A stretch of DNA of 64,000 nt from Cytobacillus citreus (lineage in GTDB: Bacteria > Bacillota > Bacilli > Bacillales > Cytobacillaceae), in assembly GCF_018343665.1 (NCBI RefSeq), contig NZ_JAGYPM010000003.1, forward strand, positions 711,497-775,496, read 5' to 3'. A program made the position numbers and the translations under genes. Below are positions 1 to 9,378 of this stretch, piece after piece. Under the pieces are notes generated by a model. That model was given only the letters and a program-made list of their open reading frames with translations, made no database searches and had not been told where the DNA came from. How positions within the stretch are numbered: the first letter of the stretch is position 1; the number at the start of each line of letters is the position of its first letter.

Positions 1-530
1 TGCGTTACTACTCCACGACAAATCCCCTCATCATCGATCACAGCACCCAAAAATTCCCATCCCTCATATTTTGTCACTAAGCCAGCAACCTCGAAACGAC
101 GAACCTGCTCATCCAAAGCATAAAGAAGCTGCTGACCAGTAGTTGCACCAGCAAATGCTGTTCTATGATGCTGAGTTCCTCCAAAGCGTCGGAAATCTAA
201 CAATCCTTCAGGTGTACGATTGAACATAACCCCCATACGGTCTAATAAATGAATGATCCCTGGTGCAGCCTCAGCCATCGCTTTAACAGGAGGCTGGTTT
301 GCTAAAAAGTCTCCACCATAAATGGAATCGTCGAAATGGATATATGGAGAATCCCCTTCTCCTTTTGTATTTACAGCTCCGTTAATACCACCTTGAGCAC
401 AAACAGAGTGAGAACGTTTAACCGGAACTAAAGAGAATAACTCAACCGGAGTCCCAGATTCTGCAACTTTAATTGTTGCCATTAAGCCGGCTAAACCGCC
501 ACCGACAATAATCACCTTACCTTTAGCCAT
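1..530 (-). CDS. sdhA: Succinate dehydrogenase flavoprotein subunit, N-terminal part (cut by window edge)
   Basis: Catalytic FAD subunit of complex II, oxidising succinate to fumarate at the cytoplasmic face of the membrane. The 176 visible codons begin MAKGKVIIVGGGLAGLMA, a dinucleotide-binding GxGxxG fold, followed by the covalent-FAD segment RSHSVCAQGGINGAVNT and the HFDDSIYGGDFLANQP motif typical of Gram-positive SdhA. The ATG at 528-530 follows AGGGAGTG at good spacing. It lies 72 bases downstream of sdhC on the same strand, so it is the second gene of an sdhCAB operon whose sdhB lies off the window. The reading frame runs off base 1; nothing suggests a broken gene. Confidence 0.97.
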   Translation of the reverse strand, partial: MAKGKVIIVGGGLAGLMATIKVAESGTPVELFSLVPVKRSHSVCAQGGINGAVNTKGEGDSPYIHFDDSIYGGDFLANQPPVKAMAEAAPGIIHLLDRMGVMFNRTPEGLLDFRRFGGTQHHRTAFAGATTGQQLLYALDEQVRRFEVAGLVTKYEGWEFLGAVIDDEGICRGVVT

Positions 531-602
531 TGTGATTCACTCCCTAATACTTAGTAAACCTAAAGTTCAACTCATAAATCCGAACAAATTTTTACTATAA
601 TA

Positions 603-1211
603 TTAAATAAATGCTGTAATTGCACGAATACCTACAATAGATAGAGCAATAAAGATAACGATCGTTACATATGTTGATATTACCTGTGAACGAGGTGAGA
701 GTGTAATTCCCCAGCTGACACAGAAAGACCATAAACCATTTGAGAAGTGGAAAATGGTAGAAATAACACCAATTATATAAAACCAGAGCATAAACGGATT
801 TGAAAGAATGCTCGCCATCATGTCGAAGTTAACTTCCTGACCGAGTGCAGCTTGTATTCGAGTTTGCCATACATGCCATGAAACAAATATAAGCGTGATA
901 ACACCAGTAAAACGTTGGAGCATAAACATCCAATTTCGGAAAAATCCAAATCTACTTACATTGTTTTTAGCTGTAAAGGCAATATAAAGTCCATAGATAG
1001 CATGAAATAATAAAGGCAAGAAAATAATAAAAGTTTCTAAGAAAATTCTGAATGGCAGATTTTCCATAAAACCTGCAGCCTTATTAAATGACTCCTCTCC
1101 CCTTGTTGCAAAATGATTAATTACAAGGTGCTGTATTAAAAACAAACCTACAGGTATTACACCAAGTAATGAATGCAATCTGCGATTAAAAAACTCTCGA
1201 TTACCCGCCAT
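603..1211 (-). CDS. sdhC: Succinate dehydrogenase cytochrome b558 membrane subunit
   Basis: 202-residue membrane anchor that binds two b hemes and passes electrons from SdhAB to menaquinone. Five hydrophobic helices are visible, and the four axial heme histidines known in the B. subtilis protein fall at exactly His28, His70, His113 and His155. Length is the usual one. The ATG at 1209-1211 is preceded by AGGGGGG. First gene of the operon, with sdhA directly downstream; promoter and a probable CcpA site lie about 140-180 bases upstream. Confidence 0.96.
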   Translation of the reverse strand: MAGNREFFNRRLHSLLGVIPVGLFLIQHLVINHFATRGEESFNKAAGFMENLPFRIFLETFIIFLPLLFHAIYGLYIAFTAKNNVSRFGFFRNWMFMLQRFTGVITLIFVSWHVWQTRIQAALGQEVNFDMMASILSNPFMLWFYIIGVISTIFHFSNGLWSFCVSWGITLSPRSQVISTYVTIVIFIALSIVGIRAITAFI

Positions 1212-1348
1212 GATTTACCCCCCTAAATTTTTACAAGATGCTCAAGGTCTCACTTTAAACATTTCTCAATATGTATAAAAGACGTGTTTTTCCTTAAACA
1301 TCAACTCGAAAATGTCATATCATTTTCTTACAATTATGTGACATGTCC

Positions 1349-1377
1349 ATTTTACTCTCAACATCTTAGAGCGTCAA
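1349..1377 (-). promoter_or_regulatory. Probable sigma-A promoter of sdhCAB
   Basis: On the minus strand TTGACG (1372-1377), a 17-base spacer and TAAAAT (1349-1354). This would start transcription near 1342 and give an untranslated leader of about 130 bases before sdhC. The rest of the sdhC/yslB gap (1212-1604) is AT-rich with no further gene. Confidence 0.55.
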
Positions 1378-1390
1378 GGAAACGATTTCA
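1377..1390 (-). promoter_or_regulatory. Probable cre (CcpA) site upstream of sdhC
   Basis: Minus strand TGAAATCGTTTCCT matches the cre consensus TGWAARCGYTWNCW at 13 of 14 positions (T instead of R at position 6). It abuts the -35 hexamer of the sdhC promoter. Carbon catabolite repression of the TCA-cycle sdh operon is known in B. subtilis; binding here is inference. Confidence 0.5.
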
Positions 1391-1604
1391 TAAAATGTTC
1401 AAATGAAAAAATTTTTGAAATATATTGATATTATAAAAATGGCATGAATGAACTTGTTTTTTTCTATAATTAATTCCTAATCTCTCTATATTTCAAAATA
1501 GGATTTTTTTCTAGTCATAAAAATAGCCTTTTTTCATGTTTACATGTCTAAATTACTTCCACATTGTATATAATAGAAGAATAATAGAAAGAGAGGAATC
1601 TAGC

Positions 1605-2063
1605 TTGAGTGAAACAGCTGCAGAATTAAGACAAAACGAAAAAAAATCCGAAACCATTCCTGTATTTGGTTATGAACTTATTCGAGAAGTTCTACTTTAC
1701 GAAATATTAGGTAATGATGCACCTGACATTTTGTATTGGGCAGGAAAAAGACTTGCCCGCCACTATCCCATGGAATCTATATCCCAAATGATCGAATTTT
1801 TTCAACAGGCCGCCTGGGGAAACCTTACCATAATAAAAGAATCAAAAGACGAAATGGAATTTATGCTATTCAGTTCCTTAATAAGTGACAGGCTGCAAAA
1901 AAATGATCAATGCACATTTCAGCTTGAAGCTGGGTTTATTGCACAACAATTAGAAATACAGAAAGAAGTAATTTGCGAAGCATATGAACAACCTCACAAA
2001 AAAAGAGGAAAAGTGCACTTCACGGTAAAATGGGATAAAAAAGACACCCTGAATCGATCATAA
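1605..2063 (+). CDS. yslB: YslB family protein (DUF2507), function unknown
   Basis: 152-residue soluble protein of the DUF2507 family, conserved in Bacillaceae next to sdhC. Recognisable family features are FGYELIREVLLYEILG, the DILYWAGKRLAR segment and a C-terminal FQLEAGFIAQQLE helix. I chose the TTG at 1605 because AGAGAGG lies 9 bases upstream and because the longer ATG at 1536 sits above a TATAAT at 1569-1574 that looks like the -10 element. Divergent from sdhC, convergent with lysC. The family structure resembles ligand-binding 4-vinyl-reductase-like folds, but no reaction is established. Confidence 0.85.
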   Translation: MSETAAELRQNEKKSETIPVFGYELIREVLLYEILGNDAPDILYWAGKRLARHYPMESISQMIEFFQQAAWGNLTIIKESKDEMEFMLFSSLISDRLQKNDQCTFQLEAGFIAQQLEIQKEVICEAYEQPHKKRGKVHFTVKWDKKDTLNRS

Positions 2064-2072
2064 GAATACATG

Positions 2073-2114
2073 AAAAAGGCTTTCTAAGTAAAATTATTTA
2101 GAAAGCCTTTTTTG
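2073..2114. terminator. Bidirectional terminator between yslB and lysC
   Basis: Inverted repeat AAAGGCTTTCTAA / TTTAGAAAGCCTTT with A-rich and T-rich flanks on the two sides, suitable for stopping both converging genes. Confidence 0.9.
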
Positions 2115-2121
2115 TTCAAAA

Positions 2122-2616
2122 CTAGGATTCTACAGGAATACCAGATAAATTGAAAGACTTGTGCAGCATCTGAACAGCCTGAAGCATTTTTTCTTCCTCA
2201 ATGACAGTTGAAACCTTAATTTCAGAAGTACTAACCATTTTAATTGGAATATTTCCTGTTGATAGTACTTCAAACATTTTAGCTGCCACCCCTGGGTTGG
2301 AGATCATCCCTGAACCAACAATGGAGACTTTCGCTAGCCCCTGCTCAGATTCAATTTGATGATAGTTTAGTCTTTGTTTACAATTTTCTAAGACCTTAAG
2401 CGTCTCAATAAGATCTTCATTTTTAATTGAGAATGAAAGATTTGTTGATTGATCAGCTACCGTACTTTGAATAATAATATCGACATTTATATGATTCTTG
2501 GCTAATTCAGAGAATATAACAGATAGCGCTGACAAGGAATTAGACAAACCTAAAACGGTTAATCTCGTTATTTCATTTTCAAATGCAATTCCACGTACAA
2601 CTAAATTTTGCTCCAT
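2122..2616 (-). CDS. lysC: Aspartokinase II beta subunit from internal in-frame start
   Basis: An in-frame ATG (2614-2616, codon 246 of lysC) is preceded by GAGGAGGAAG seven bases away, a strong ribosome binding site inside the coding sequence. The product is 164 residues containing only the two ACT regulatory domains. B. subtilis aspartokinase II is an alpha2-beta2 enzyme whose beta chain arises exactly this way; here the site is conserved at the same place. Confidence 0.85.
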   Translation of the reverse strand: MEQNLVVRGIAFENEITRLTVLGLSNSLSALSVIFSELAKNHINVDIIIQSTVADQSTNLSFSIKNEDLIETLKVLENCKQRLNYHQIESEQGLAKVSIVGSGMISNPGVAAKMFEVLSTGNIPIKMVSTSEIKVSTVIEEEKMLQAVQMLHKSFNLSGIPVES

Positions 2617-3351
2617 GTTGACTTCCTCCTCGATGACCGTTCCTGCTTCCCTCTCACTGCTAGAACGGACCTCTAATGGGATTTTATAATTTTTTGCAAA
2701 CTCTACCGCTCTTGGATGCAAAACACTTGCACCTAAATGAGCAAGCTCCAGCATTTCATCGAATGATACGGATAATAGCTTCCTAGCATCTGTTATATAG
2801 CGTGGATCTGTTGTAAATACTCCTGTTACATCTGTATAAATATCACATTTATCTGCTCTAAGAGCTGCAGCTAGTGCAACGGCTGTTGTATCAGATCCTC
2901 CACGTCCTAATGTAGAAATTGCCCCTTCCTTTGTAAGCCCTTGAAAACCAGCGACAATGACAATCGAGCCTTTGCCAAGTTCACTTTCTAACCTTGCTGT
3001 ATCAATATCTATAATTCTAGCATTTCCATGAACAGATTCAGTTTTTATTCCTGCTTGCCAACCTGTTAAGGAAACCGCTGGATAGCCCTGCTCAGATAGA
3101 GCCATGGCCAATAATGCAATCGTAATCTGTTCACCCGTAGTTAAGAGCATGTCCATTTCTCTTTTATTTGGGTTAGGGGAAATTTCCTTTGCTAAGCTAA
3201 CTAGCTCATCAGTTGATTTTCCCATCGCAGAAACAACAACAATACAATCATTTCCTCTATTCTTTTCTTCAATTATTCTATCAGCTACATTTCTTATTTT
3301 CTCCACATTCCCAACAGATGTTCCACCAAACTTCAATACAATTAGTCCCAC
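2122..3351 (-). CDS. lysC: Aspartokinase II, alpha subunit (lysine-sensitive)
   Basis: 409 residues; phosphorylates aspartate in the first step of lysine, threonine and diaminopimelate synthesis. N-terminal amino-acid kinase domain with KFGGTSVG at 7-14 and the GRGGSDTTA loop; two ACT domains after about residue 265. The start is a GTG at 3349-3351 behind AAAGAGGGG. Transcription is controlled by the lysine riboswitch upstream, and a second product (beta subunit) starts inside the gene at residue 246. Confidence 0.97.
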   Translation of the reverse strand: MGLIVLKFGGTSVGNVEKIRNVADRIIEEKNRGNDCIVVVSAMGKSTDELVSLAKEISPNPNKREMDMLLTTGEQITIALLAMALSEQGYPAVSLTGWQAGIKTESVHGNARIIDIDTARLESELGKGSIVIVAGFQGLTKEGAISTLGRGGSDTTAVALAAALRADKCDIYTDVTGVFTTDPRYITDARKLLSVSFDEMLELAHLGASVLHPRAVEFAKNYKIPLEVRSSSEREAGTVIEEEVNMEQNLVVRGIAFENEITRLTVLGLSNSLSALSVIFSELAKNHINVDIIIQSTVADQSTNLSFSIKNEDLIETLKVLENCKQRLNYHQIESEQGLAKVSIVGSGMISNPGVAAKMFEVLSTGNIPIKMVSTSEIKVSTVIEEEKMLQAVQMLHKSFNLSGIPVES

Positions 3352-3454
3352 GGTTTCCCCTCTTTCTAATAATTCGAGTAGTTTGTATTGACCGTCTTGA
3401 CTACAATTGCTTTATAAAATATGCCTGCATCCTTAGTTTGTTTGGATTATGGCA

Positions 3455-3490
3455 TAAAAAAAAGCAATGAGATTCTATCCCATTGCTGTG
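3455..3490 (-). terminator. Lysine riboswitch expression-platform terminator
   Basis: Minus strand AGCAATGGGATAGAATCTCATTGCT hairpin core followed by eight T residues, located between the L-box aptamer and lysC. Formation with lysine bound would stop transcription before lysC. Confidence 0.88.
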
Positions 3491-3519
3491 ATCATAAGCG
3501 TATAAAAAATACGATTATT

Positions 3520-3703
3520 CACAGTGTGATAGCTCTCCAAGACGAATTTGTCTTGACAATCTTGCATTTATTCAATACAAAACCAGCAAAGAAAGTGATG
3601 AGACTTTCTCCACTTCGGCAAACATTCCCTTTCAAAGCTTTTCATTGAAGCCCATTCTTCTCCAAGCATTTACTATTGAAGTTCGCACCTCTATCTTCAC
3701 TTT
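3520..3703 (-). ncRNA. Lysine riboswitch (L box) aptamer
   Basis: The minus strand carries the ordered conserved L-box blocks: GATAGAGGTGCGAAC, CTTGGAGAAGAATGG, AAAGGGAATGTTTGCCGAAG, TTTGCTGG, TTGAATAAATGCAAG and CTTGGAGAGCTATC. The 5' GATAG strand can pair with 3' CTATC as P1. Order and spacing agree with the B. subtilis lysC leader. It lies between a sigma-A promoter and the attenuator of lysC. Confidence 0.95.
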
Positions 3704-3783
3704 AAGAGACATTTCAAAAATTAAGAGTTAACTCTCTTTTTGAGGTCGCTTTAATGTGATAAAGTAATATTCAATTTTCAGTT

Positions 3784-3812
3784 ATTATAGCACATTCAAT
3801 TTTTTTAAACAA
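3784..3812 (-). promoter_or_regulatory. Probable lysC leader promoter
   Basis: Minus strand TTGTTT (3807-3812), 17-base spacer, TATAAT (3784-3789), giving a start near 3777 and a leader of about 425 bases that contains the riboswitch. Confidence 0.65.
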
Positions 3813-3814
3813 TA

Positions 3815-5587
3815 TTATTCCTGCAATTTTTTAATTAAATCCTCTGCTACATTAGCTGGAAGACCAATTTCTCTTAATTCCTCTATTGATGCAGCTTTCA
3901 TTTTCTTTATGGATCCAAAGGTTTTTAACAACTGCTTCTTCCTCTTTTCACCGATTCCATGAATATCATCAAGTACAGATTGAAAGGCATTTTTTCCTCT
4001 TAGCTGTCTATGAAATGTAATCGCAAAACGGTGAACCTCATCTTGAATTCTCTGCAGCAAATAAAACTCTTGGCTATTTCTGCCAAGGGGGACAATTTCT
4101 AATGGATTTCCATGCAAAAGCTGGGAAGTTCTATGTTTATCATCCTTTACAAGACCGGAAATAGGTATATCAAGACCTAGTTCATTTTCCAGTACATCCC
4201 TAACCGCCTCTACATGACCTTTTCCTCCATCAATAATAATTAAGTCTGGCAGAGGAAGATTTTCCTTTAAAACCCGAGAATATCTTCGGCGAACAACCTC
4301 ACGCATTGAATCATAATCATCTGGGCCTTGAACAGATTTTATTTTATACTTACGGTACTCTCTCTTCTCTGGCTTGCCGTCAATAAAGACAACCATTGCA
4401 GATACCGGGTCTGTTCCTTGAATATTGGAGTTGTCGAAAGCCTCGATTCGGTGAGGGGTATAAATCCCTAACTGATTACCTAAATTTTCAACCGCTTTAA
4501 TAGTTCTTTCCTCGTCTCTTTCAATGAGAGAAAATTTTTCTTGGAGGGCCATTTTTGCATTTTTGCATGCAAGTTTGACTAAGTCTTTTTTCTGTCCACG
4601 CTGTGGTTTAAAAACTTTAACCCCTAAGAGCTCTTCAGCCATTTCAGCATTCACTGTATCAGGCAGCAATATTTCATTAGGTTTAAAGTGATTTGCTTTT
4701 AAATAAAATTGCCCTAGATAAGTTAATATTTCTTCTTCAGGTTCCTGATAAAGCGGAAACATCGAAACATCTCGCTCGATTAACTTTCCTTGTCTAATAA
4801 AGAATACTTGTACACACATCCAGCCTTTGTCCACTGCGAAACCAAATACATCACGATCAGTAAAGTCTGTCGTAGTTATTTTTTGTTTTTCCATTGTGGC
4901 TTCAATATGAGCAATTTTGTCTCTGAACTCCTTTGCCCGTTCAAAATCTAGCTCGTCAGCTGCAGCTATCATTTTCTCTGTGAGATCCTTTTTTATTTCT
5001 TTATAGCCGCCATTTAAAAAACGGATAATTTCATCTGTCATTTTCTTATATTCTTGCTCGCCCACTTCCTTTACACAAGGTGCAAGACATTGTCCTAGAT
5101 GATAATAAAGGCAAACCCGGTCTGGAAGCGTTGTACATTTTCTTAATGGATAAATTTTATCCAGGAGTTTCTTCGTTTCATTAGCAGCTGATACGTTCGG
5201 ATATGGACCAAAATACTTTCCCTTATCTTTTTTTACCTTTCTTGTTGTAATGAGGCGGGGGTGTTTCTCAGCAGTTAATTTAATAAATGGATAGGTCTTA
5301 TCATCCTTGAGCATTACATTGTATTTCGGATCATACTTTTTGATTAAGTTCATTTCAAGGATTAATGCTTCCATATTAGAGGATGTTACAATATATTCGA
5401 GGTCTTCGATCTCATTTACAAGCCTTTGGGTTTTCCCGTCATGCGAGCCAGTAAAATACGATCTAACACGATTTTTTAATATTTTTGCTTTCCCTACATA
5501 AATAATTGTTCCTTGGCGATCCTTCATTAAATAACAGCCAGGCTGATCAGGCAAAAGCATTAGTTTGTTTTTAATCATTTCATTCAT
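3815..5587 (-). CDS. uvrC: UvrABC excinuclease subunit C
   Basis: 590 residues, normal family length. Makes both incisions in nucleotide excision repair with UvrB. N-terminal GIY-YIG nuclease ([19 protein letters not shown], about 15-95), UVR domain near 200-235 that contacts UvrB, RNase H-like 3'-to-5' incision domain in the C-terminal half ([20 protein letters not shown]), and helix-hairpin-helix repeats at the end ([17 protein letters not shown]). ATG at 5585-5587 follows GGAAGTGAT. Lies 3' of trxA on the same strand but separated from it by a strong terminator, so it is probably transcribed separately. Confidence 0.97.
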   Translation of the reverse strand: MNEMIKNKLMLLPDQPGCYLMKDRQGTIIYVGKAKILKNRVRSYFTGSHDGKTQRLVNEIEDLEYIVTSSNMEALILEMNLIKKYDPKYNVMLKDDKTYPFIKLTAEKHPRLITTRKVKKDKGKYFGPYPNVSAANETKKLLDKIYPLRKCTTLPDRVCLYYHLGQCLAPCVKEVGEQEYKKMTDEIIRFLNGGYKEIKKDLTEKMIAAADELDFERAKEFRDKIAHIEATMEKQKITTTDFTDRDVFGFAVDKGWMCVQVFFIRQGKLIERDVSMFPLYQEPEEEILTYLGQFYLKANHFKPNEILLPDTVNAEMAEELLGVKVFKPQRGQKKDLVKLACKNAKMALQEKFSLIERDEERTIKAVENLGNQLGIYTPHRIEAFDNSNIQGTDPVSAMVVFIDGKPEKREYRKYKIKSVQGPDDYDSMREVVRRRYSRVLKENLPLPDLIIIDGGKGHVEAVRDVLENELGLDIPISGLVKDDKHRTSQLLHGNPLEIVPLGRNSQEFYLLQRIQDEVHRFAITFHRQLRGKNAFQSVLDDIHGIGEKRKKQLLKTFGSIKKMKAASIEELREIGLPANVAEDLIKKLQE

Positions 5588-5643
5588 AATATCACTTCCA
5601 AATTTATATGCAAAAAACAGCTATCTGTGTTCTTTCCCTTAGC

Positions 5644-5682
5644 AAAACCCCCGGACTTCAATGGAGAAGCCGGGGGTTTAAT
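5644..5682 (-). terminator. trxA terminator
   Basis: GC-rich hairpin AACCCCCGGCTTC / GAAGTCCGGGGGTT followed on the minus strand by TTTT, 16 bases after the trxA stop. Confidence 0.92.
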
Positions 5683-5697
5683 TTAGATTTAATCTAA

Positions 5698-6012
5698 TTA
5701 TGCATGTTTAGAAAGAAGTTCTGCAAGAGCTTCTTTCGGTTGGAAGCCAACAACTTTATCTACAACTTCACCGTCTTTGAAAACGAGTAAAGTTGGGATA
5801 CTCATTACACCAAACTTACCTGCTGTTTCTTGGTTTTCATCAACATCAATCTTTACGATTTTCACTTTATCACCAATTTCAGAGTCAAGCTCTTCTAAAA
5901 CTGGAGCGATCATTTTACATGGTCCGCACCATGGAGCCCAAAAGTCTGCAAGAACAACTCCTGAACCAGTTTCAGTAGCGAAGGTTTGATCTGTAACGTT
6001 TGTAATTGCCAT
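5698..6012 (-). CDS. trxA: Thioredoxin
   Basis: 104 residues, the canonical size. General disulfide reductase of the cytoplasm, recycled by thioredoxin reductase. Active site WCGPC with Cys29 and Cys32, the buried Asp23 in [10 protein letters not shown], and the cis-Pro loop [18 protein letters not shown] upstream of the ATG. Followed by its own terminator; a TATACT -10-like sequence lies about 80 bases upstream, so it is probably a monocistronic unit. Confidence 0.97.
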   Translation of the reverse strand: MAITNVTDQTFATETGSGVVLADFWAPWCGPCKMIAPVLEELDSEIGDKVKIVKIDVDENQETAGKFGVMSIPTLLVFKDGEVVDKVVGFQPKEALAELLSKHA

Positions 6013-6155
6013 AATATATGCCTCCTAATATTCAACTTATATACTACCGACAGTATAACATTGATTATTTACTGATGCTATTAATTTGCTTCGATACGTA
6101 ATTTTCCCTTATTCCGTATTACTATTCGTATATGTAAGAAAGATATGTATGAGCA

Positions 6156-6189
6156 TAAAAACGAGCGGCATCAATACCGCCCGTAATTT
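6156..6189 (-). terminator. Terminator after etfA
   Basis: Minus strand ACGGGCGG / CCGCTCGT stem of 8 pairs (one G-T) followed by TTTTT, about 90 bases beyond the etfA stop. Confidence 0.75.
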
Positions 6190-6213
6190 ATACAAAATAA
6201 TTTTTTTCTCGAG

Positions 6214-6265
6214 TTAGCTGTCTAGCTCCTACGCAGTGGACGTATTAATAATCAATCAGAGCCTT
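6214..6265 (-). repeat. Degenerate remnant of the modular intergenic repeat
   Basis: Begins GCTGTCTAGCTCCTACGC and ends GCCTTCTGCTTTTCT, resembling only the two outer edges of the repeat seen intact at 48525-48704; the interior is lost. Confidence 0.4.
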
Positions 6266-6273
6266 CTGCTTTT

Positions 6274-7251
6274 CTATGCATTAACTAATAATTTTCTAAA
6301 CTCTTCCGTAAGTATTGGGACAACTTCAAACAAGTCTCCAACGATACCGTAATCTGCCACTTTAAAGATATTTGCTTCAGGATCCTTATTAATAGCGACA
6401 ATTACTTTGGAGTTTGACATTCCTGCAAGGTGTTGAATCGCACCTGAAATACCGCAAGCAATATATAGATCAGGTGTAACTACCTTACCTGTCTGACCGA
6501 TTTGTAATGAGTAATCACAATAGTCTGCATCACAAGCGCCTCGTGAAGCTCCGACTGCACCGTTAAGAACTTTTGCAAGTTCCTGTAATGGAGTAAAGCC
6601 TTCTTCACTCTTAACTCCGCGTCCTCCAGCTACAATAACCTTCGCTTCAGATAGATCCACACCCTCACTTGCCTTGCGAACTACTTCTTTAATAATCGTA
6701 CGAAGATCTTTAATATCAACTGATAATGAAGAAACCTCACCAGTTCTTGATTCATCCTTTTCTAAAGGACTAATATTATTCGGGCGAATGGTTGCAAAAA
6801 TTAATCCATCGGTAACAATTTTCTTTTCGAATGCTTTTCCAGAATAAATTGGACGTGTGAATACTAAGTTTCCTCCTGCTACTTCTAAAGCGGTCACGTC
6901 TGAAATTAATCCAGAGTCTAATTTAGCTGCAATTTTAGGGGCTAGGTCCTTTCCTAATGCTGTATGACCAAAGATAAGACCTTCAGGTTTTTCAGCATCA
7001 ATTACAGCCATGATTGCTTGAGAGTAACCATCTGGAGTATATTGTTTTAATTTTTCATCCTCAATTGTAACTACTCGGTCAGCACCAAATTGGATCAATT
7101 CTCCGCTTAAAGCGTTTACAGAATTACCGATTAAAACTCCGACAACTTCTCCGCCTTCAGCAGTTGTTTTTGCTGCGGCAATTGCTTCGAAGGAAACATT
7201 ACGCAATGATCCATCACGGACTTCACCTAACACTAACACTTTTCTAGTCAT
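6274..7251 (-). CDS. etfA: Electron transfer flavoprotein alpha subunit
   Basis: 325 residues. With EtfB forms the FAD/AMP heterodimer that accepts electrons from acyl-CoA dehydrogenases during fatty-acid oxidation. The C-terminal FAD domain is clear: VIVAGGRGVKSEEGF, then GQTGKVVTPDLYIACGISG with GAIQHLAGM. Normal length. Located 148 bases downstream of etfB on the same strand; that gap holds no gene or clear signal. Expected to be under FadR control from the promoter ahead of fadR. Confidence 0.97.
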   Translation of the reverse strand: MTRKVLVLGEVRDGSLRNVSFEAIAAAKTTAEGGEVVGVLIGNSVNALSGELIQFGADRVVTIEDEKLKQYTPDGYSQAIMAVIDAEKPEGLIFGHTALGKDLAPKIAAKLDSGLISDVTALEVAGGNLVFTRPIYSGKAFEKKIVTDGLIFATIRPNNISPLEKDESRTGEVSSLSVDIKDLRTIIKEVVRKASEGVDLSEAKVIVAGGRGVKSEEGFTPLQELAKVLNGAVGASRGACDADYCDYSLQIGQTGKVVTPDLYIACGISGAIQHLAGMSNSKVIVAINKDPEANIFKVADYGIVGDLFEVVPILTEEFRKLLVNA

Positions 7252-7399
7252 TATGATTTACCTCCTGCGTTTTTCTAGAGGTTAGACGCCAAAAGTTGAA
7301 TTAGGAGTAATAGAGAAAAACAAAATTACCTATTCCAACAATAGCTCTACCTAATCTAAATTATTGTTTTAGCACTAATTTTTATTTAAAAAGTTATGA

Positions 7400-8173
7400 T
7401 CAGACTACTTTAGCTTCGTTGTGCAGTAGATTTACAAGCTCTTTTACTTGATCAGATAATTCACCTTCAAGAACTTTACCCGCTTCTTTTTTAGGTGGCA
7501 GATATATTTCAATCGTTTTTGTTTTTGCCTCTACATCGTCTTCATCAAGATCAAGATCGTCTAACTCAAGCTCATCAAGAGGTTTTTTCTTTGCCTTCAT
7601 GATTCCTGGTAAAGAAGGGTATCGTGGTTCGTTCAATCCTTGCTGAGCAGTTACTAAAAGAGGAAGGGACGTTTCAATTACTTCAGAATCTCCTTCAACG
7701 TCACGAACTACCGTTACATTGCTTCCTGCAATGTCAAGCTTAGTAATCGTTGTTACATATGGAATATTAAGCAATTCCGCAACGCGTGGTCCAACTTGAC
7801 CTGAACCGCCATCAATGGCAACATTTCCTGCAATAATCAAATCAGCTTCTTTATCCTTTAAATATTCAGATAATATTTTTGCTGTTGTAAATTGGTCCCC
7901 ATAGTCTAAATCATCTTCTGTATTGATCAAAACAGCTTTATCTGCTCCCATAGCTAAAGCTGTACGCAGCTGTTTTTCAGTTTCTTCATTTCCAACAGAG
8001 ATAACAACAACCTCTCCGCCATTTTCATCACGAACTTGAATTGCTTCTTCGATCGCATATTCATCATAAGGATTAATGATAAACTCTGCCCCATCCTCGT
8101 TTATTTGGCCACCAGAAATAGTAATTTTTTCTTCCGTATCAAAGGTTCTTTTCATTAAAACATAGATGTTCAT
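7400..8173 (-). CDS. etfB: Electron transfer flavoprotein beta subunit
   Basis: 257 residues. AMP-binding partner of EtfA; starts MNIYVLMKRTFDTEEKI and carries the ETF beta signature region VAELLNIPYVTTITKLD and VTAQQGLNEPRYPSLPGIMKAKKKP. ATG at 8171-8173 has AGGAGGGAAATC upstream. Separated from fadB by 396 bases that contain a full modular repeat, so translation of etfB depends on its own RBS. Confidence 0.97.
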   Translation of the reverse strand: MNIYVLMKRTFDTEEKITISGGQINEDGAEFIINPYDEYAIEEAIQVRDENGGEVVVISVGNEETEKQLRTALAMGADKAVLINTEDDLDYGDQFTTAKILSEYLKDKEADLIIAGNVAIDGGSGQVGPRVAELLNIPYVTTITKLDIAGSNVTVVRDVEGDSEVIETSLPLLVTAQQGLNEPRYPSLPGIMKAKKKPLDELELDDLDLDEDDVEAKTKTIEIYLPPKKEAGKVLEGELSDQVKELVNLLHNEAKVV

Positions 8174-8191
8174 GATTTCCCTCCTAATAAT

Positions 8192-8428
8192 AAAAGCCTA
8201 TGTGCCTTACTCAGGGGCGACAAGCATAAGACGAGCCGGCGAAAAGGTTGCTCTTTAACCTTCTTGACGGATTGGCTTATGACCTCTGACGTACACGACG
8301 TACAAGTGCCGACGTTGCCACAGGACAAGGAAAGCTTCGTCAGCGCCACATCGCACGACCAAAAGGGAAGCTTTTGGGAGGACGTGGTGTCTTTAGTCGG
8401 CGAGCCCCTAGGCACTGTAGCTAGATAA
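8192..8428 (+). repeat. Modular hairpin-rich intergenic repeat, copy 1
   Basis: Fills most of the 8174-8569 gap inside the fadR-fadB-etfBA transcription unit. Contains the block ACAAGCATAAGAC ... GGTTGCTCTTTAACC ... GGCTTATGACCTC, which folds on itself, a block CCAAAAGGGAAGCTTTTGG, and an edge CTAGGCACTGTAGCTAGAT that matches the right edge of copies at 45985, 48704 and 62191. The remaining bases of the gap (8429-8569) are AT-rich with no gene. The apparent 81-codon frame inside it is an artefact of the repeat. Confidence 0.8.
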
Positions 8429-8569
8429 TAAAAGCGTAATTACAAACAAAACATTTCATCACTTCGAAAGATTAAGATAATTTTTGCTATACAAGGCTAA
8501 AGAGCAGCCTCGTATAATTCTATTATAATTGATTGCTAGTTTAATTGTTATCTAAAAATAATGACATTT

Positions 8570-9343
8570 CTACTTTCCTGTAAAATTTGGCTCTCTCTTC
8601 TCTATAAATGCTGTAATTCCTTCTTTACCATCTTCAGAAACAAAAACATCACCGAATAGCGTAGCTTCCCTTTTAACCCCATCATAATACTTGTCGGTTT
8701 TTGCATATTTCAATAGCTCGATAGCAGCTTTAATAGAAACTGGGCTCTTCTTTGCTATTTTTTTCGCCATATGATAAGCATTTTCCAATAGCTCATTCTC
8801 AGGGTATGCCTTGTTTGCAAGCCCAAATTGAACGGCTTCTAATCCTGTAATAGGATCACTCGTAAATAACATCTCAGCAGCTTTTGCCGAACCTACAAAA
8901 CGAGGAAGACGCTGCGTTCCGGCAAACCCAGGAATTAAGCCAAGCTGAAGCTCAGGTAAACCGAGCTTAGCATTATCAGCTACTAATCTGATATGACATC
9001 CCATTGCAAGCTCCAAGCCTCCACCAAGTGCAGCACCATGAATGGCAGCAATAATTGGCTTAGGGAATGTCTCCATTCTTTCAAAAAGCTCTTGACCAAA
9101 TGATGATAGTTTAGAAAAGTCTTCTCTATTATCTATTGTCGTGAATTCTTTAATGTCGGCACCTGCTGAAAAAAATCTGCCTTCTCCATGGATTAAGATG
9201 ACTCTTATATCATCATTGGATTGAATTTCATCTAATACCGAAGAAAGCTCTTTTAATAATCCTGATGAGAGAGCATTTGCCGGTGGACGCTCAATCGTGA
9301 TGGTAGCTACCATATCTTGGAATGACCATTTTAAATAATCCAT
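8570..9343 (-). CDS. fadB: Enoyl-CoA hydratase/isomerase family protein of fatty-acid oxidation
   Basis: 257 residues, crotonase fold. Hydrates trans-2-enoyl-CoA in beta-oxidation. Oxyanion-hole segments SAGADIKEF and GAALGGGLELAM are present, and both catalytic acids can be placed (Glu in GGGLELA and Glu in LGLPELQLGLIPG). Follows fadR by 35 bases and precedes etfB, the B. subtilis ysiB/fadB position. ATG at 9341-9343 behind GGGGATGG. Confidence 0.93.
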   Translation of the reverse strand: MDYLKWSFQDMVATITIERPPANALSSGLLKELSSVLDEIQSNDDIRVILIHGEGRFFSAGADIKEFTTIDNREDFSKLSSFGQELFERMETFPKPIIAAIHGAALGGGLELAMGCHIRLVADNAKLGLPELQLGLIPGFAGTQRLPRFVGSAKAAEMLFTSDPITGLEAVQFGLANKAYPENELLENAYHMAKKIAKKSPVSIKAAIELLKYAKTDKYYDGVKREATLFGDVFVSEDGKEGITAFIEKREPNFTGK

Positions 9344-9378
9344 ACTCCATCCCCTTCTCTAAAAACAAATACACATTA

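Noticed and set aside
8170-8415. 81-codon minus frame between etfB and fadB.
   Set aside because: Lies wholly in a modular repeat; its translation recurs in parts at other repeat copies and has no RBS.
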